The notes under the pieces are model-generated. The model was given only the letters and a program-made list of their open reading frames with translations, did no database searches and had not been told where the DNA came from. A stretch of 64,000 nucleotides of DNA. It comes from Mytilus trossulus. Its lineage: Eukaryota; Mollusca; Bivalvia; Mytilida; Mytilidae. A program made the position numbers and the translations under genes. The stretch lies in assembly GCF_036588685.1 (NCBI RefSeq), contig NC_086374.1, forward strand, positions 64,664,457 to 64,728,456, given 5' to 3'. This document shows positions 42,045 to 54,949 of the stretch, one piece after another; within the stretch, counting starts at the first letter, position 1; the number at the start of each line of letters is the position of its first letter.

Positions 42045-43890
42045 AGTTTGTGACACATATTTGAAGATCACAAACACTATGCAGATAATTTTCCAGGATG
42101 ATGCAGCGAAAGCCAAGAAGAAGCCTAGCAATTACCTGCTTTGTAAATATAATGGTTACTATGTTGGACAGAAATACATATTTTGATTGACAATGTACCC
42201 AGGGACTGTCGTTCATACTATTGTGACCTGTGTCAATTCTCATGTAGCTCTGTTGAACCCTATGTTTGTCAGTTTCCACACACCCAATCGTACTAGATTC
42301 AATCAGAATAACGACAGAGTATTCTTAATCTCACAGGAACAATATATTTCAGAATCTTGTAAGGAAACAATGCACAATGAGACAGTGATAACTAAGGAGC
42401 ACTATATTGTATCCAGCTATGCTTACTAATACTTTTTTGATAGCAGTCATAATGGGTTTCATCAACAACGTTGCAACCTACTGTAGACGGATCCATGAAT
42501 ATAAAAGTTTATTCGCATATTTTCGTGCTAAATCAATTTCAATATTCAGTTGATTATCAATCATGTAACATCTTTAATCAAAATCTGCCACCTAATACTT
42601 TATCTTTACCACCAACAACCTTTGATTTCCGCGGTGATCTTAATTTCCCAAGCCTTAGTTCCCTTATTACTTATTTTACTTAAACGTTAGTACAGACATG
42701 AGTCGAAACGTTTTTTAAAAAAGAGTCGGGCAGTAACTGAAATGTTGACATACAATACACTAGTACTGATGGAATGGCTCTTACATGCAAACTGAATCTT
42801 GTTTCATCATTAAGATGCATTATTCATCATGACCGAGTTGTTGACGAGGTTGATAGGAGCCACAGCAATTTTATCAGCGATCACATCCAGCCACTGAATG
42901 GAAAAGTGCACTATTAAGTCAGGGCAACACATTATAAATCATGATTTTTATCCTCATTATCGCCTTCATTCTTATTATTTTTTTAACTGTCAACGTGGTT
43001 GTCTACTTTTTCGGGTTTTAGCGCAATGGAATAGTTGATCGCCGTTTGATGAAATACGTAGGAACAAGGACATAGGAACAAGGAAAGACTTGAACGAATT
43101 CAACCCAATCTTTACAACTCTTGTTGGTCAAGTACAAGACTTTAGATCTGTAATGAAACACAGACTATGAAAATACGTTGTATGACTAATTACAGATTGA
43201 CTAGAGAATAACCATTATGAGTCGATCAAGAATTCAAACCCGCCGATAAACACAGCTCCACGTCACATACCACCACTTATAAATTAACACAATGAACATC
43301 AATAATGATACTGTTATAAAAACAATTTGGTCTTAACATATTTTTATATATATATTAAAAATAACTACTAATCGTTAGTAATTTCAATAGAATTCTAGTT
43401 AGTTTATACAACTTTGAATGTTTTTTTTTATATATGAATTCTAAACTTGTTTTTAATACAATATTTAATAAGATTTTTTCGTAATATATAATAGATCCTG
43501 TCCAACGCATCATGCTTATAACTGGTTGTCCCGATATTTATTTTCAAACATGACATGTCTTTCTTGAATTTTTAACTTGAGTTATCTCCTCTTGATCGCA
43601 TTGAGACGTATTGGCCCCTTGTGACATCATACTTTTATTTTCAATATCTACTTTAAATTAAAAAACAAAACACGAACAACGTCTGAAGAGTTTTAAATTT
43701 CTTGATCTACCTTCATCAGGAAGTCTCAAACTCTAATATCTGAAAGGCAATGATGTGTTAGATCTAAACAAGCAAAGAGCTGTACGACCTAATGAGACAT
43801 ATAACAATTTGCATACTCATCTTAGGTAATGTTGACTGCTGTTTCCCTATTTTTTTTAATTTCACTTATTACGTCTGCTTGTTTTGACAT
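42045..43890. other. No gene I can support
   Basis: Overlapping short frames occur on both strands (42010-42279 minus, 42187-42429 plus, 42471-42683 plus) with no recognisable domain. Probably decayed mobile DNA. Confidence 0.4.
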
Positions 43891-43894
43891 TGAT

Positions 43895-44050
43895 GTCAAT
43901 ACAATGACATTTTTGTACGATTGTCATATAGGTGAGAGGTTTTACTAGCTATAAGACCTGGTTTAATCCTCTATTTTGTACATTTTTTGCCATGCCTTTT
44001 AGTTTATTTTCGATTTATGAGTTTGAATGTTGCTCTGGTATTTTAGCCAA
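43895..44050 (+). repeat. Reverse-transcriptase element 3' fragment
   Basis: GATTGTCATATAGGTGAGAG, GCTATAAGACCTGGTTTAAT and ATTTATGAGTTTGAATGTTG match untranslated 3' words of the RT family in this window. Confidence 0.5.
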
Positions 44051-44884
44051 TATTTTTTTTTAATTTCTGCATTCATTAAAAAAATGTAAACGTATTTTTG
44101 GACATTTTAGAAGAAAGAAATGTTTACATACTAGAGGAGTTTACATGAAAATGTACATTGAACACTGAAGTTTATACTAGAATCAAAACATTATAACATT
44201 TTAAATACTTTTTATCAAATTTCTGTTTTCCTCATTTATTTCTCTAAATGCTTACATGGTGAGTATAATACCTTTAACCTTTTCCGAGTTCTAATTTAAA
44301 CCTTACGCACTATATAACATTTTTGCATTTGATTTTAATTATGGTCAATATTATCAGATTCCAAATGCTTTCGTTCTCGGCGACTTCTGTAAATAAGATC
44401 ATGTTTCAGTGTCCTATATTTTTAATTAGATATCAGTTCTAGGTGTTACCATGCTTTAAGGTTCATATACTTGATTTTAACAGTATGGTACGACTAATCC
44501 AGAAATATAATTGCAAAGGGCGTATCTTTAATAATAGCAAATTGGTTGTTAATACCCGAATAGGATGGATAAAGAAAAATGAGATAAAAAGGTCAGTTGC
44601 TTTTTCTCGAATATTAAGGAAAACATGGAGACAAAAAAGTCACATTTAAATTTCTAAATGTATGAAGCATAATGCAATCTAAAAAGGGTATTTTAGAAGC
44701 TTGATATTGGGTGTTTGTTGTCCATCGCTGGCTGTTAATTCGGATATCATTTTTTTTGGTACATAAGAAATAAGGTTGCTGATGGTAATGCATGGTTTAT
44801 TTAAAGTTAAGTTTGTCATGTCGAGGCTATGCAACATTACCATGGACTTTTATTTATCGACAAAATATTTGTTGAGTTTGATGG

Positions 44885-45128
44885 ATTGATATTTTAGCAT
44901 AAACTCCAATGAGTTTTTGGTGGACCGTGAAAATCTCTTATTTGGCATTAACATTAGGAAGATCATATCATAGGGAACATGTGTACTAAGGTTCAAGATG
45001 TTGCACTTCAACTTCATCGAACACTACCTCGACCAAAAACTTTCACCTGAAGCGGGACAGACAGGCGGACGGACGAACGGACGGACGGACGAACGATCAA
45101 GAAAATATAATGACCATAAATAGGGAAT
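44885..45128 (-). repeat. GGTCAAGGTAGT family repeat (minus)
   Basis: Reverse copy with CTACCTCGACCAAAAACTTT and a GGACGGACGAACGGACG run. Confidence 0.8.
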
Positions 45129-45269
45129 AAAAATATGATGAACATAACCTTAAATGGAAGGTGTGCTTCTTAGCTTGATTTGTTGTTTGGTAATGACACA
45201 TAAGTATAACTTCACATTAGAATCCATAACAAACTTTATGTTTACAATTGTCCGATTGTTATTAACATT

Positions 45270-45600
45270 ATCAGCGGTAGCATACCCCGTTGTATGGCGT
45301 TTACATATCTCAGTTTATACGTTACGCTCGTGAATATTTACACTATGCGTAAACAGGGATGTGCTCGATACAAAAACAACTGCTCCAAATGAGTCAAATA
45401 AACGATTGAATTCGACACTTCATAATCATTATCACGAATTGGTTGACCGATACGATGTGTGGGTGTCTCAAAATACTAGGGACATAATCTCTAACTTTAC
45501 CAATTGTGTCACAATGATAATCCCTTCTGTGTTAATTCCCATGGCGGGTGATGTATTGAAAGTAGTAAACGCTACACTGTAGACGCATCCGGTATATCTC
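45270..45600 (+). pseudogene. Reverse-transcriptase C-terminal fragment
   Basis: Fragmented frame with YHELVDRYDVWVSQNTRDII, matching the C-terminal HHxLVDRY...SQ region of the RT family. Preceded by decayed codons and followed by a partial 3' block. Confidence 0.65.
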
Positions 45601-45964
45601 CTTGTGAGTTCATGCGCGATTCATCCAGGTTTTGTATGTAACCTACAATGTTTTGTCTTTTCATGATCGGTTAACCACTGTTACCTTGATATACTCTACT
45701 CTATGAATTTTGCTCATTGATGCTTACATTTACCTCATATGAATTTGGTTGGAAAGTTTGAACATTGGTATTTATACCATTGCTTTAAATTTTATATTGA
45801 TACTGACTATATTTTACACTTTATTTGCATATATTAGGTATACTGCTTGAGTTCCGTTCTCCGATGAATAGGGTTCAAGCGTGATAAATTCAACTCGAAA
45901 AGAGAAAATCTAAAGGCTGATATATATCATATTGAAAAACAATAAACAAAAAAACAACATTTCA

Positions 45965-46130
45965 CCATTGCAGTCAAGTTAATGGGTCAAATGTGCGTTT
46001 CGTTTATATAAGACTCATCAGTAACGCTCAATTCAAAATAAGTAGAAAGCCAAACTAGTACAAAGTTGAAGAGCATTGATGACCCAAAATTCTAAAAAAA
46101 AAATGTGCCGAATACGGCTAAGGTTATATG
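45965..46130 (-). repeat. Mussel short interspersed repeat, copy 4 (minus)
   Basis: GTGCGTTTCGTTTATATAAG, GACTCATCAGTAACGCTC and GTTGAAGAGCATTGATGACC. Confidence 0.8.
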
Positions 46131-46422
46131 TGTCTGAGATAAGAAAATCCTTAGTTTTTTGAATAATTTTGCAAACAGTAAATTTATAAAAATAACCATG
46201 TCATTGATATTCATTTCAACAGTCTCCTTGCTCTGAACATGCATACTGATACTGTTGTGTTTAATAGGTTTGTGAACGCTTAAACCGCAGGTTGTTAGGG
46301 AAATGGAAATAACACGGCATGAGAACAAACTATGAAAATCGTTTGAAAAGCTGCTTAGCACAAGTACTTACCACTGTGAATTTTCTTACAAGTATTTGAA
46401 TAGCTGTGGTATAAGGCATAGA

Positions 46423-46607
46423 TTATCTTAGCTGTGTTTGGCAAAACTTTGAGAAATTGTGGTCCTCAATGCTCTTCAACTTCGTACTTTATTTTGGCCT
46501 TTTAAACTTGTTTTGAATCGAGCGTCACTGATGAGTCTTTTGGAGACGAAATGCGCGTCTGGCATAGATACAAAATGTAGTCCTGGTATCTATGATGAGT
46601 TTATAAA
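46423..46607 (+). repeat. Mussel short interspersed repeat, copy 5
   Basis: Near full-length: GTGGTCCTCAATGCTCTTCA, GAGCGTCACTGATGAGTC and AGTCCTGGTATCTATGATGA. Faces copy 4 in inverted orientation 290 bp away. Confidence 0.85.
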
Positions 46608-47689
46608 TAAGACTTAAATAGTAATATAAAGGTTAAATTGAAGTGACACTTCAATTACAAAAAAAACCTTGGAAAGTGTACACGATACGATATGTTTATG
46701 CCATTTGCAAGAAGATATAATAAATATATTGAGAAAACACTGAATTGTACTGTTTATGTTCATTAAAAAAAAAGTATTGTTTTCATCTTTCTGTTACCCA
46801 AGGTAGTATCATAAATTGACCTAAATATTAACAATAATTCATAATCTAGAGCATAAGAAGTTTTCGAATTAGTAAACAGGTAATTTTGTGGCTAACAAAT
46901 TTTAAGAAAAGAAGAAAAATGGTTCAACTTTAAGATTTCAGGTATGTCTGTATAAACTCAGATCAAATTTATGTGTTTTGTTTTGATAATGTGTTGTTAT
47001 GAAAGGTATTTGAGAGTCGAAATGAGAAAAGAAATCGGGTTAAAGCACAATCAGAAAAGACAATAGCCTGTTTAACTAGAAATTCCAAACTGGAAATGTT
47101 GCCCAAGGTTGTACGAAATAAAGCCGATATATTATAACTATTGTTTGTTGATTGATCTAGTTACATAATTCTAAAATATTTGAAATTGCAAAAGTCTTTC
47201 ATCCGGATTTCAAGTTATCGATTTGCACTCTTTACTATCGCTATCAGTTCAATAATAAATAAATAAAGCTGGATGATTTCCAGATTATTATGTGTATTAT
47301 AATTTAACTTAATACACCGTATAACAAATGCATTAGTGGAAATATTTCATAAGTTTAAAAGACAATTTAACGAACTGGGTGGATAAAGGATAAACGATAT
47401 TTACTTGCATCAACTTCAATATATGTTCCAGCAATGTTTTTTTAATATACTTTGTTAAAAGCTTCGCTTTGTATCACCAGACATGACGTACTTTCCATTT
47501 GCTAATGTAGAACGATCTTGCTTACTAAATAATATGAATTTACAAATATATTCAAAACATTTATCTGAATTAAGTCAGCATAACTGTAAGCCTACGTCAT
47601 CGGTCACGATCTTGGACCCGTAGCGGCCTTTTTACGTCATACACATGTAGTCTCCATCGTTCGTTAATTAAGATACCAGTTACACACCA

Positions 47690-47890
47690 ACTTTAATCCT
47701 TTGTACATCTTGTTTGACAATGTGTTCAAGTTTAATCCACAAGTTTCTACATAAGAAAATGCATTTCCAAGTCATGAATATTTCTGTTGTTATCCATATG
47801 CATTCGTTTGATGTTTTTGAGCTTCTGATTTTGCAATTTGATTACGGACTTCCATTTAGAATTTTCCTCGGAGTGAAGTATTTTTGCTAT
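47690..47890 (+). repeat. Reverse-transcriptase element 3' fragment
   Basis: TTTGATGTTTTTGAGCTTCT and AATTTTCCTCGGAGTGAAGT recur from 5990-6065. The 63-codon frame is spurious. 46610-47690 and 47890-49160 show no gene. Confidence 0.65.
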
Positions 47891-49170
47891 TTAACTTTTT
47901 CGTAAATCTGTATAGCAAACCAATATGCTTGGGGGCTAAAGATTAGAAAAAAAATAAGTAGAAGTATGGCCTGAAATTTTATTAAAAAACCCATTAACAG
48001 ATCGGGAATATGTGAAGGATAAAAATTGTTAAAAGATAAGGATTCATCCAATTAATTTTTGCGAGAATACCTCGTATATTAGTTATTTGATGACCTCTTC
48101 GGCCAGTTTTAGCGTTTTGGTCTATTAGTTTGACTAAATGTATATAGACACTGTCGAAAGACATGGAACAATCATCGACAAAACAGCCAATATGACTAAA
48201 ACATTCAATCGACTACTTATCAAGGATACCATGCTTGTAATTAAGAACGCCGAAAAAGCATTACTCCCCTTCATTGACTATGACAAATTTAAAACTTGAC
48301 ATCTTGGAAATGACTATAACTTATTATTTTTTATAATTCAACTCAATATAAGAGCGTTTACTCTGACACGAACATTTTTGCTAATTATCTTGGAAAATAA
48401 AATGAATATTTTGAAAATTTAGTATAATAAAAGAAACTGAACATAAAACAGATAAATAAAGTCTCCAATTGCTTTCCATGTTGTCTTTATGTGTGCGACC
48501 ACGTTTTCAAAATTCCTGACTATTCAACACATTTTTTTTTCAATTTTTAACAGCTTTTTATAAATAGCTAATTGAAACCAGATATATCCTTAATTGTACA
48601 TGTATCAGCGTTCTAAATGTCAAAATCTCAACCAATGTTTTAAGTCTATTAATTTAGTGAAACACAATCGTTCTGCAGATACAAAATATTACTTCTAAAA
48701 TAACATATAATTTTCTTCAAATCTCAAATAATAATACTTTTGAGTGCATTAATCCCAAATTTAATAAATCAGGGACAGGTAAATTGTGGCTCAAAAAGGT
48801 CTTAATATATTCCTCTTTCACCAAAAGTTTAATTACTGTAAATGTGTTGGTTACTTAAAGTAAATATTTACATCAAACGAGCTTCTTGTTAGGGAAGGGC
48901 TTTTCCTATTTGTATTCCAAATGACACCTTTCCGGAATGTTGTCTGTATTCTCTCTTTTTTTCAAACGACATTTCTACAAATTATCTAATAATATTGTTG
49001 TATTTGATCAAAACAGTACAGAACTCTTATTAAAGAACTATAAAAACTTATACAATGTATAAAGATGTCAACATGATGTATCGAAAAAAAAACTTTGTTA
49101 ATTAGATTTTCCATTGTCGTTTAAGTTCAAAGTCACGTGAATAGATATTCAATAACAAGATCCAATTCTG

Positions 49171-49180
49171 GTATATAAGC
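49171..49180 (+). promoter_or_regulatory. Candidate TATA box of the GPCR gene
   Basis: GTATATAAGC lies 88-97 bases before the start codon, in a plausible position for a short 5' leader. Confidence 0.4.
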
Positions 49181-49267
49181 TGAAAGATATATACTCAACA
49201 TGCACAATAAAAATCAGTCATTTAAAGATCTTCCTGAAAGATTTTACTCCAACGATCCTGATTTTAA

Positions 49268-49707
49268 ATGGAAACTAATTTTAGCTGTTGTAACACATCT
49301 GATGATGTAGACAAATCTCTAACACCTGGACGGATAATCATTGGCACATTTCTCGTTTTAATTACTGCCTTTACTGTGTTTGGAAATATTCTTGTTTTGG
49401 TTGCAGTGAAAAGAGAAAAACAACTGCAAACAAAATTTAATACCTATATAGTTAATTTAGCAGTGACCGATTTAACTGTAGCTTTATCTGCAATGAGTTT
49501 CTATACAACTGATAATATTTTGGGATATTGGCCATTCGGAAAGTTCCTCTGTGGAGTGTGGATTTTCAACGATTATGGAATGACATTTGCCTCCGTTTTT
49601 ACTATAATTGTAATATCAATCGACAGGTTCTGGGCAGTAACATGGCCGAATCACTACAAAAACCACCATACAAAGAAAAAGTGTGCGGTATCAATTGCAA
49701 TTATATG
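49268..49707 (+). CDS. Class A GPCR, aminergic/muscarinic-like, first exon (partial)
   Basis: Encodes 146 complete codons plus two bases (TG) of the next. It ends at a TATATG/GTAAGTG donor in phase 2, which splits the conserved TM4 Trp codon. Visible class A marks: N-glycosylation sites N4 and N9; N40 in GN (1.50); D68 in LAVTD (2.50); C95 (3.25); W98; D102-Y103, the amine-binding Asp and its neighbour; and D119-R120-F121 in place of DRY. FYTTDNILGYWPFGKFLCG and the DY-x5-ASV stretch are most like muscarinic and histamine receptors. TM5-7 were not found in the remaining 14 kb, so downstream exons lie beyond the window or this is a truncated copy. Confidence 0.88.
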
Positions 49708-50129
49708 GTAAGTGTAAAATCATGTGTGTTTGGCGTCATAACAAAGCAGATCGAAAATCATGACAAAAAACTTTAATAATACAAAAATAATAATATAAGA
49801 AACCTGCATTTCCATCTTTTTTTGTTTGAAAAATAATTAATAACAAAAAGACAGCGTACTAGATAGATTTATTCTATTTTATTCTTTTTTTTTTATTTCA
49901 CGAACTTTACATGCAATTTTTGTAATAAAATAGACATTGGGTATATTTAAAATCTATAATTATTATTTTCACATAACGAAATTATAAACAACTGTTAAAC
50001 AAGTTAAATCCACCATTTTCTTCTGTAAAAAAAAAATGCAACAAGTAATGTCTTTGATTTTGCTTGCATTATTTTTATGTTATTCTCTAGAAAAAACTTC
50101 ATATAGTTACAATACTATTGTCAGGTCAT

Positions 50130-50805
50130 TAAAGATTGCATATTTTTGGCTTTAATATTGATTCACTTATAGGGTCTTTGCATCGGAACTAAACACATTT
50201 TTTTAAATAACAGTTGTTGGCATGACACGGGTTATGATCTTCTTATATATTTTATGATAGTATGATACTAAACCCCTAACGGGAGATATTGTGCCTGATA
50301 TTCATATGATGAAGACATAATATTTCAATCAGTTTAATTGAGGTCTTGAGCTGACATGTCAGTTAACTGCTAGTAGTCTGTTGTTATTTATGTATTATTG
50401 TCATTTTATTTATTTTCTTTTGTTACATCTTTTGACATCGGACTAGGGCTTCTATTGAACTGAATTTAATGTGCGTATTGTTATAAGTTTACTTGTCTAC
50501 ATTGGCTAGAGGTATAGGGGGAGGGTTGAGATCTCATCAACATGTTTAACCCCGCCGCAGATTTGCGCCTGTCCCAAGTCAGGAGCCTCTGGCCTTTGTT
50601 AGTCTTGTATGATTTTCAATTTTGTATGACGTCCATTATCACTGTACTATTAAACATATTTTTTAAGGGCCAGCTGAAGGACACCTACGGGTGCGGGAGT
50701 TCTCGCTAAATTGAATACCCATTGGTGGCCTTCGGCTGTTGTCTGCTCTGTGGTCGGGTTGTTGTCGCTTTGACACATACACCATTTCCTTTCTCAATTT
50801 TATTA
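50130..50805 (+). repeat. 5'-truncated reverse-transcriptase element, last codons plus 3' UTR
   Basis: Begins within the last coding stretch of the 58.6 kb RT copy (AAGATTGCATATTTTTGGC) and follows it through AACAGTTGTTGGCATGACAC to the shared end CCATTTCCTTTCTCAATTTT. Lies after the GPCR exon, probably in its intron. Confidence 0.8.
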
Positions 50806-51568
50806 ACATAACTTTATTACTAAGCTGATCAAGGAGCAGTTGCGCTAAACACGTTTTTACAATCGCCTGGTCAAAGCATCTGTTGGTAGACGATGCGTTC
50901 TGTGCGATATCATATGACCATTAGTCAGTGCCCCAGTGATAATATAAACTATAATTGTTTTTCAATATCGGTAATATTCTGTAGATTTTCTTTTCTTAAA
51001 TGTGAATTATCAAAAACACTTCCCTGGGCACAAATTTCAGAAGTTCAGATTTTGCATATTTAGTTTGACTTTTTTGGTCATTCTATAGCAATTTGTTATT
51101 TTATTTGGCTTTCCATCTGTTTGGACAAGACAGTTTATAACTACGTAGGAACACGTATGGTTCTACAATTAAGAGGATAACAGTTATACATTAACAATTA
51201 CATAATTATACATTTGCACGCAAGAAACGGAATAAAGAAATTAGAGAATAAATTTGAATTTATACAATTCGTTCCTTAACATACATGTATCATTTGCTCG
51301 GGAGTAAGCACTCCTGTTTTAACTTTGACAAGAAACATCCTTTATTCGTTATTTTTGATGAAATGATGAATGAATTGAATCGTTGAGGCATTTATGTTCT
51401 AGTCATATAAGGCTTACAAGAGTTGGGTTTCAATGCTCTTAAAGTTCTTTTTTGATTTGACTTTTCAAATGTTTTGTTTCTAGTGCCTTTATCACAGCGG
51501 TATTTTTGATAATTTTTGTTTTAACCACTAGTTCGAATTGTGTTGAATGGGAATATCGTTGATATCGT

Positions 51569-51772
51569 TAGGCCAAACAAAAAAGTATGTGTGTTTACTG
51601 TCACATGCTGGAAAAAAGGGGAGGTAGGTGGCTATTTAGTCTATGGGAGCAACACTGTGACTTTAACAGCGCTTAATTAAAAAAAAAGGCAAAAAACACT
51701 TTTGGGTAGGGGATAAAAATAAGGGTAGGTAGGAGTACAGTAAACAAACATACTTTTTTCTTTTGCCTTATT
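51569..51772. mobile_element. About 200-bp MITE, copy 2
   Basis: Starts TTAGGCCAAACAAAAAAGTA and ends TACTTTTTTCTTTTGCCTTA. Partner of 37308-37508. Confidence 0.7.
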
Positions 51773-52969
51773 GTTTATGTTTATAGAATGCTGAATGATT
51801 CGAAACAATAACTTAGCTCTTCAGTTTTACACTTGAATTTGCCTTCCAATTGTGTTTTGGATGTTTTCGATGATACTTGAGTTGTGTAACCTCAAAATGC
51901 GATTGGCACACCTATTTATTTAAACTTGTAGTTTTATAGCCATTGGAGCATTAGTTGGTAGTCGTATACATTTTTTGGTATCATGTGTTGACATGACATT
52001 GATACGGTCATTTTCTGTAGATTTACTTTTATTAGAAGTTGAACTATCCGAAACACTATAGATTTCCTACCTCATGCATATAACACAGCTCTTGTATTCA
52101 CAACTCGACTCCTATTCCTATAGAATTTAACCTTTATTGAAACATAGAGAAGTCAAATATTTAAGCAAATGTATTTTCTTTAAAATATTATGTTTTGAGT
52201 ATTTTAACAATTAATCCAAACGTGAAAAAAAAAAATTACGGAGTTTTGTCTTAATATGTATTTATGTTTCAGACGTAGCATGCGATGCATGTACAGTTAG
52301 ATTTCCTAATAGACAGACAGATTGCCCACTTTTGCCAAGGTTTATTTTCAAAAGTTTTTCCGTAAGCGGGACGTTTAATGGTATATTGATGTCGGTCTGT
52401 CCGTCCGTCCCGACATGTCGGAAATTAACTCAAAAACGCTGTAACAAAATTGTATAAAACTTTGGTGAATTGTAAATATTTATTGATGTGAGATCCCTTT
52501 CGTTTGTGATAAATTTTAGATTTTAAGTTTCCAGGTTTATTTATAAAAAAAAAGAAAAAAAGAAGGATGATTTTACAGTTATCGGACAATAACTCAAAAA
52601 TGTTTTGAGCAGTTTTCATGTAACTTTTGGGAATTGTTTATATCTATTGACATTAGCTTATTTTAGATTTTTTTGAATTTCAGATGTTGCATTTCTACTA
52701 ATGTGATTTTATTCATGAACAAGGGGGATTTTCCAGTTCAGACAATATCCTTACAGTACTTTGAGCAGTTTTCTTTAACTCTGTTGATTGATTTATAAGA
52801 ATTAAGATAAGCTCCCTTTTAGCTTTTGTAAATTTTTGATATGCCATTGAGAAGTTATTTAGGAAATTACTGTTATATTTTTTCTGTCTAGTATGACGAA
52901 ATAACATAAAAAAATATGGTTCTCACTGAATAACACTTAACGGGTTATTTTAAAGTGTGCACCACATTT

Positions 52970-53310
52970 ACAAATGATATCGGATATGTTCCTTACGTCG
53001 TAACTACAATCCCCTTCCCTTTCATGAATTTGACCTACCGAATTAGACTATTTACCGGATTTGTAATCACATAAGCAACACGACGGGTGCCGCATGTGGA
53101 GCAGGATCTGCTTACCCTTCCGGAGCACCTGAGATCACCCCTAGTTTTTGGTGGGGTTCGTGTTGTTTATTCTTTAGTTTTCTATGTTGTGTCATGTGTC
53201 CTATTGTTTTTCTGTTTGTCTTTTTCATTTTTAGCCATGGCGTTGTCAGTTTGTTTTAGATTTACGAGTTTGACTGTCCCTTAGGTATCTTTCGTCCCTC
53301 TTTTAGTATA
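52970..53310 (+). repeat. 5'-truncated reverse-transcriptase element, 3' UTR
   Basis: GAATTAGACTATTTACCGGA, TTTTTGGTGGGGTTCGTGTT and GGTATCTTTCGTCCCTCTTT match 1800-2100 in order. The 65-codon frame in it is spurious. Confidence 0.8.
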
Positions 53311-53319
53311 TTATTTCGA

Positions 53320-54790
53320 ATAGACATTGAATGTATTACAATTAGAATTATTAATTCTAAATTCCATTTTAAACCGGAGGAAACCATAAAAAAACGTTGA
53401 TGATGTCACGGTCACATGACTAAATTATGTCTATGAGCTGATAAACAAAACGACGTCAACCAATCAGAAGACGCGTTACATCCAAAATCAAATTTAACTT
53501 AATTCTTTGAAAACGAAATAGGCGTACTATGCGTTTTGGCGCAGCTGAAATTGTCAACAAAACATCTCTATTTTATATGTTTCAAAATAAACAGTCAATA
53601 TGAGTATATTGTCTTGTGTTATCTACTCTTGTCACTGTATAGTTGTTTAATTTTTTCATAAGAATATTCGTATCATGGATAAATTCAAGATCTGAAAAAG
53701 AACCAGATCAAATATCATATAAACAAATTAGACAGTAGCTATACAAAACAATAGAAATATCAAATTAAACGGTGAATGTCTAATATTCAAAAATTGGATA
53801 AACAGTAAACTTTTATTTATAAATGACATGATTGATAATAAAGGAAAATTTAATCAAAATATGATTTAAGATAAGCTATCCTGCCTTGCTAATTGTTTTT
53901 TTTTTTATTATTCTATATTGATGAAAGCAATACCAAAACTGTTGTTACAAGAGCTTACTAAAGAAGAACCAATTAAAGCAAAAGTTCCTATTGACATCGA
54001 ATATAAATTCAAAGACAGAAAAGGAAAAATTACAACATGTAAAAAAACTTTCCTCCAAAGACATTTCTATTTATCTCTTAAATACACATTACGAAAAAGC
54101 AATAGGATTTCAAAAATAATAACATAATGTTTATTGTAGAAAAAACAAAAGAAAGAGACAACTATATCTTTTACGATATGCAAGATGATAAATTCTAAAT
54201 ATTAAGATTGAAATTTCTGTTTTGCAATTTACAAACAAAACATTTACTTTTCTCTTTGACAATAACTAAAACTCCGTTATGCATCGAAGACTATGAACAT
54301 TATTTTTTATATGCGAATTTCTGAAATCATTTTGGAATCAAATAAAACTTTAACTTCATAAAATTAAAATAGGACATCATATAATATCAATTAGATCACT
54401 TTTGTATAGATACAAAAGATACGATACAAATTATTACAGTATTGATGATTTATTAACAATAATACTTTTTACTGTATACAAAGGATAGTATTTATCCGAG
54501 CAAAAAACAAAACAAATCAATGTGTTCGAAATTTTTAAAAAGGAATTTTCTTCAATATCATGTAATATGAAATAAATAAAGAACATGAAGAAGGCAAATA
54601 TGAAAACTTCCATACTCTGGTTGCAGCAAAAGTTAAATTTTCTTCTTAAACTAGAATTTATTATATATCATGTGATCTTGTTTTTATTCAGTTGCATATA
54701 TGTTATTAGCTAAAATATTATTGTATATGTTGTTCACTAACAAGTACTTACCTTACAACTGATACATGCGTGTTATAAACTTACTTTAAT
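53320..54790. other. No recognisable gene
   Basis: A 69-codon plus frame at 53918-54127 is Lys-rich (KAKVPIDIEYKFKDRKGKIT) and follows a poly-T tract. It could be an exon, but I recognise no domain and do not assert one. Confidence 0.35.
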
Positions 54791-54799
54791 AAGTGTGTC

Positions 54800-54943
54800 T
54801 CAATGCTCTTCAACTTCGTACTTTATTTGGCCTTTTAAACTTAATTGGATTCGAGCGTCACTGTTGAGTCTTTTGCAGACGAAACGCGAGTCTGTCGTAT
54901 ATACTAAATTTAGTCCTGGTATCTATGATGAGTTTATTTACAC
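54800..54943 (+). repeat. Mussel short interspersed repeat, copy 6
   Basis: CAATGCTCTTCAACTTCGTA, GAGCGTCACTGTTGAGTC and AGTCCTGGTATCTATGATGA. Confidence 0.8.
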
Positions 54944-54949
54944 AACCAT

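Noticed and set aside
41862..42131. 89-codon minus frame with a hydrophobic start, as a small membrane protein
   Set aside because: Its second half matches the reverse-transcriptase family; the hydrophobic start is chance sequence upstream of the remnant.
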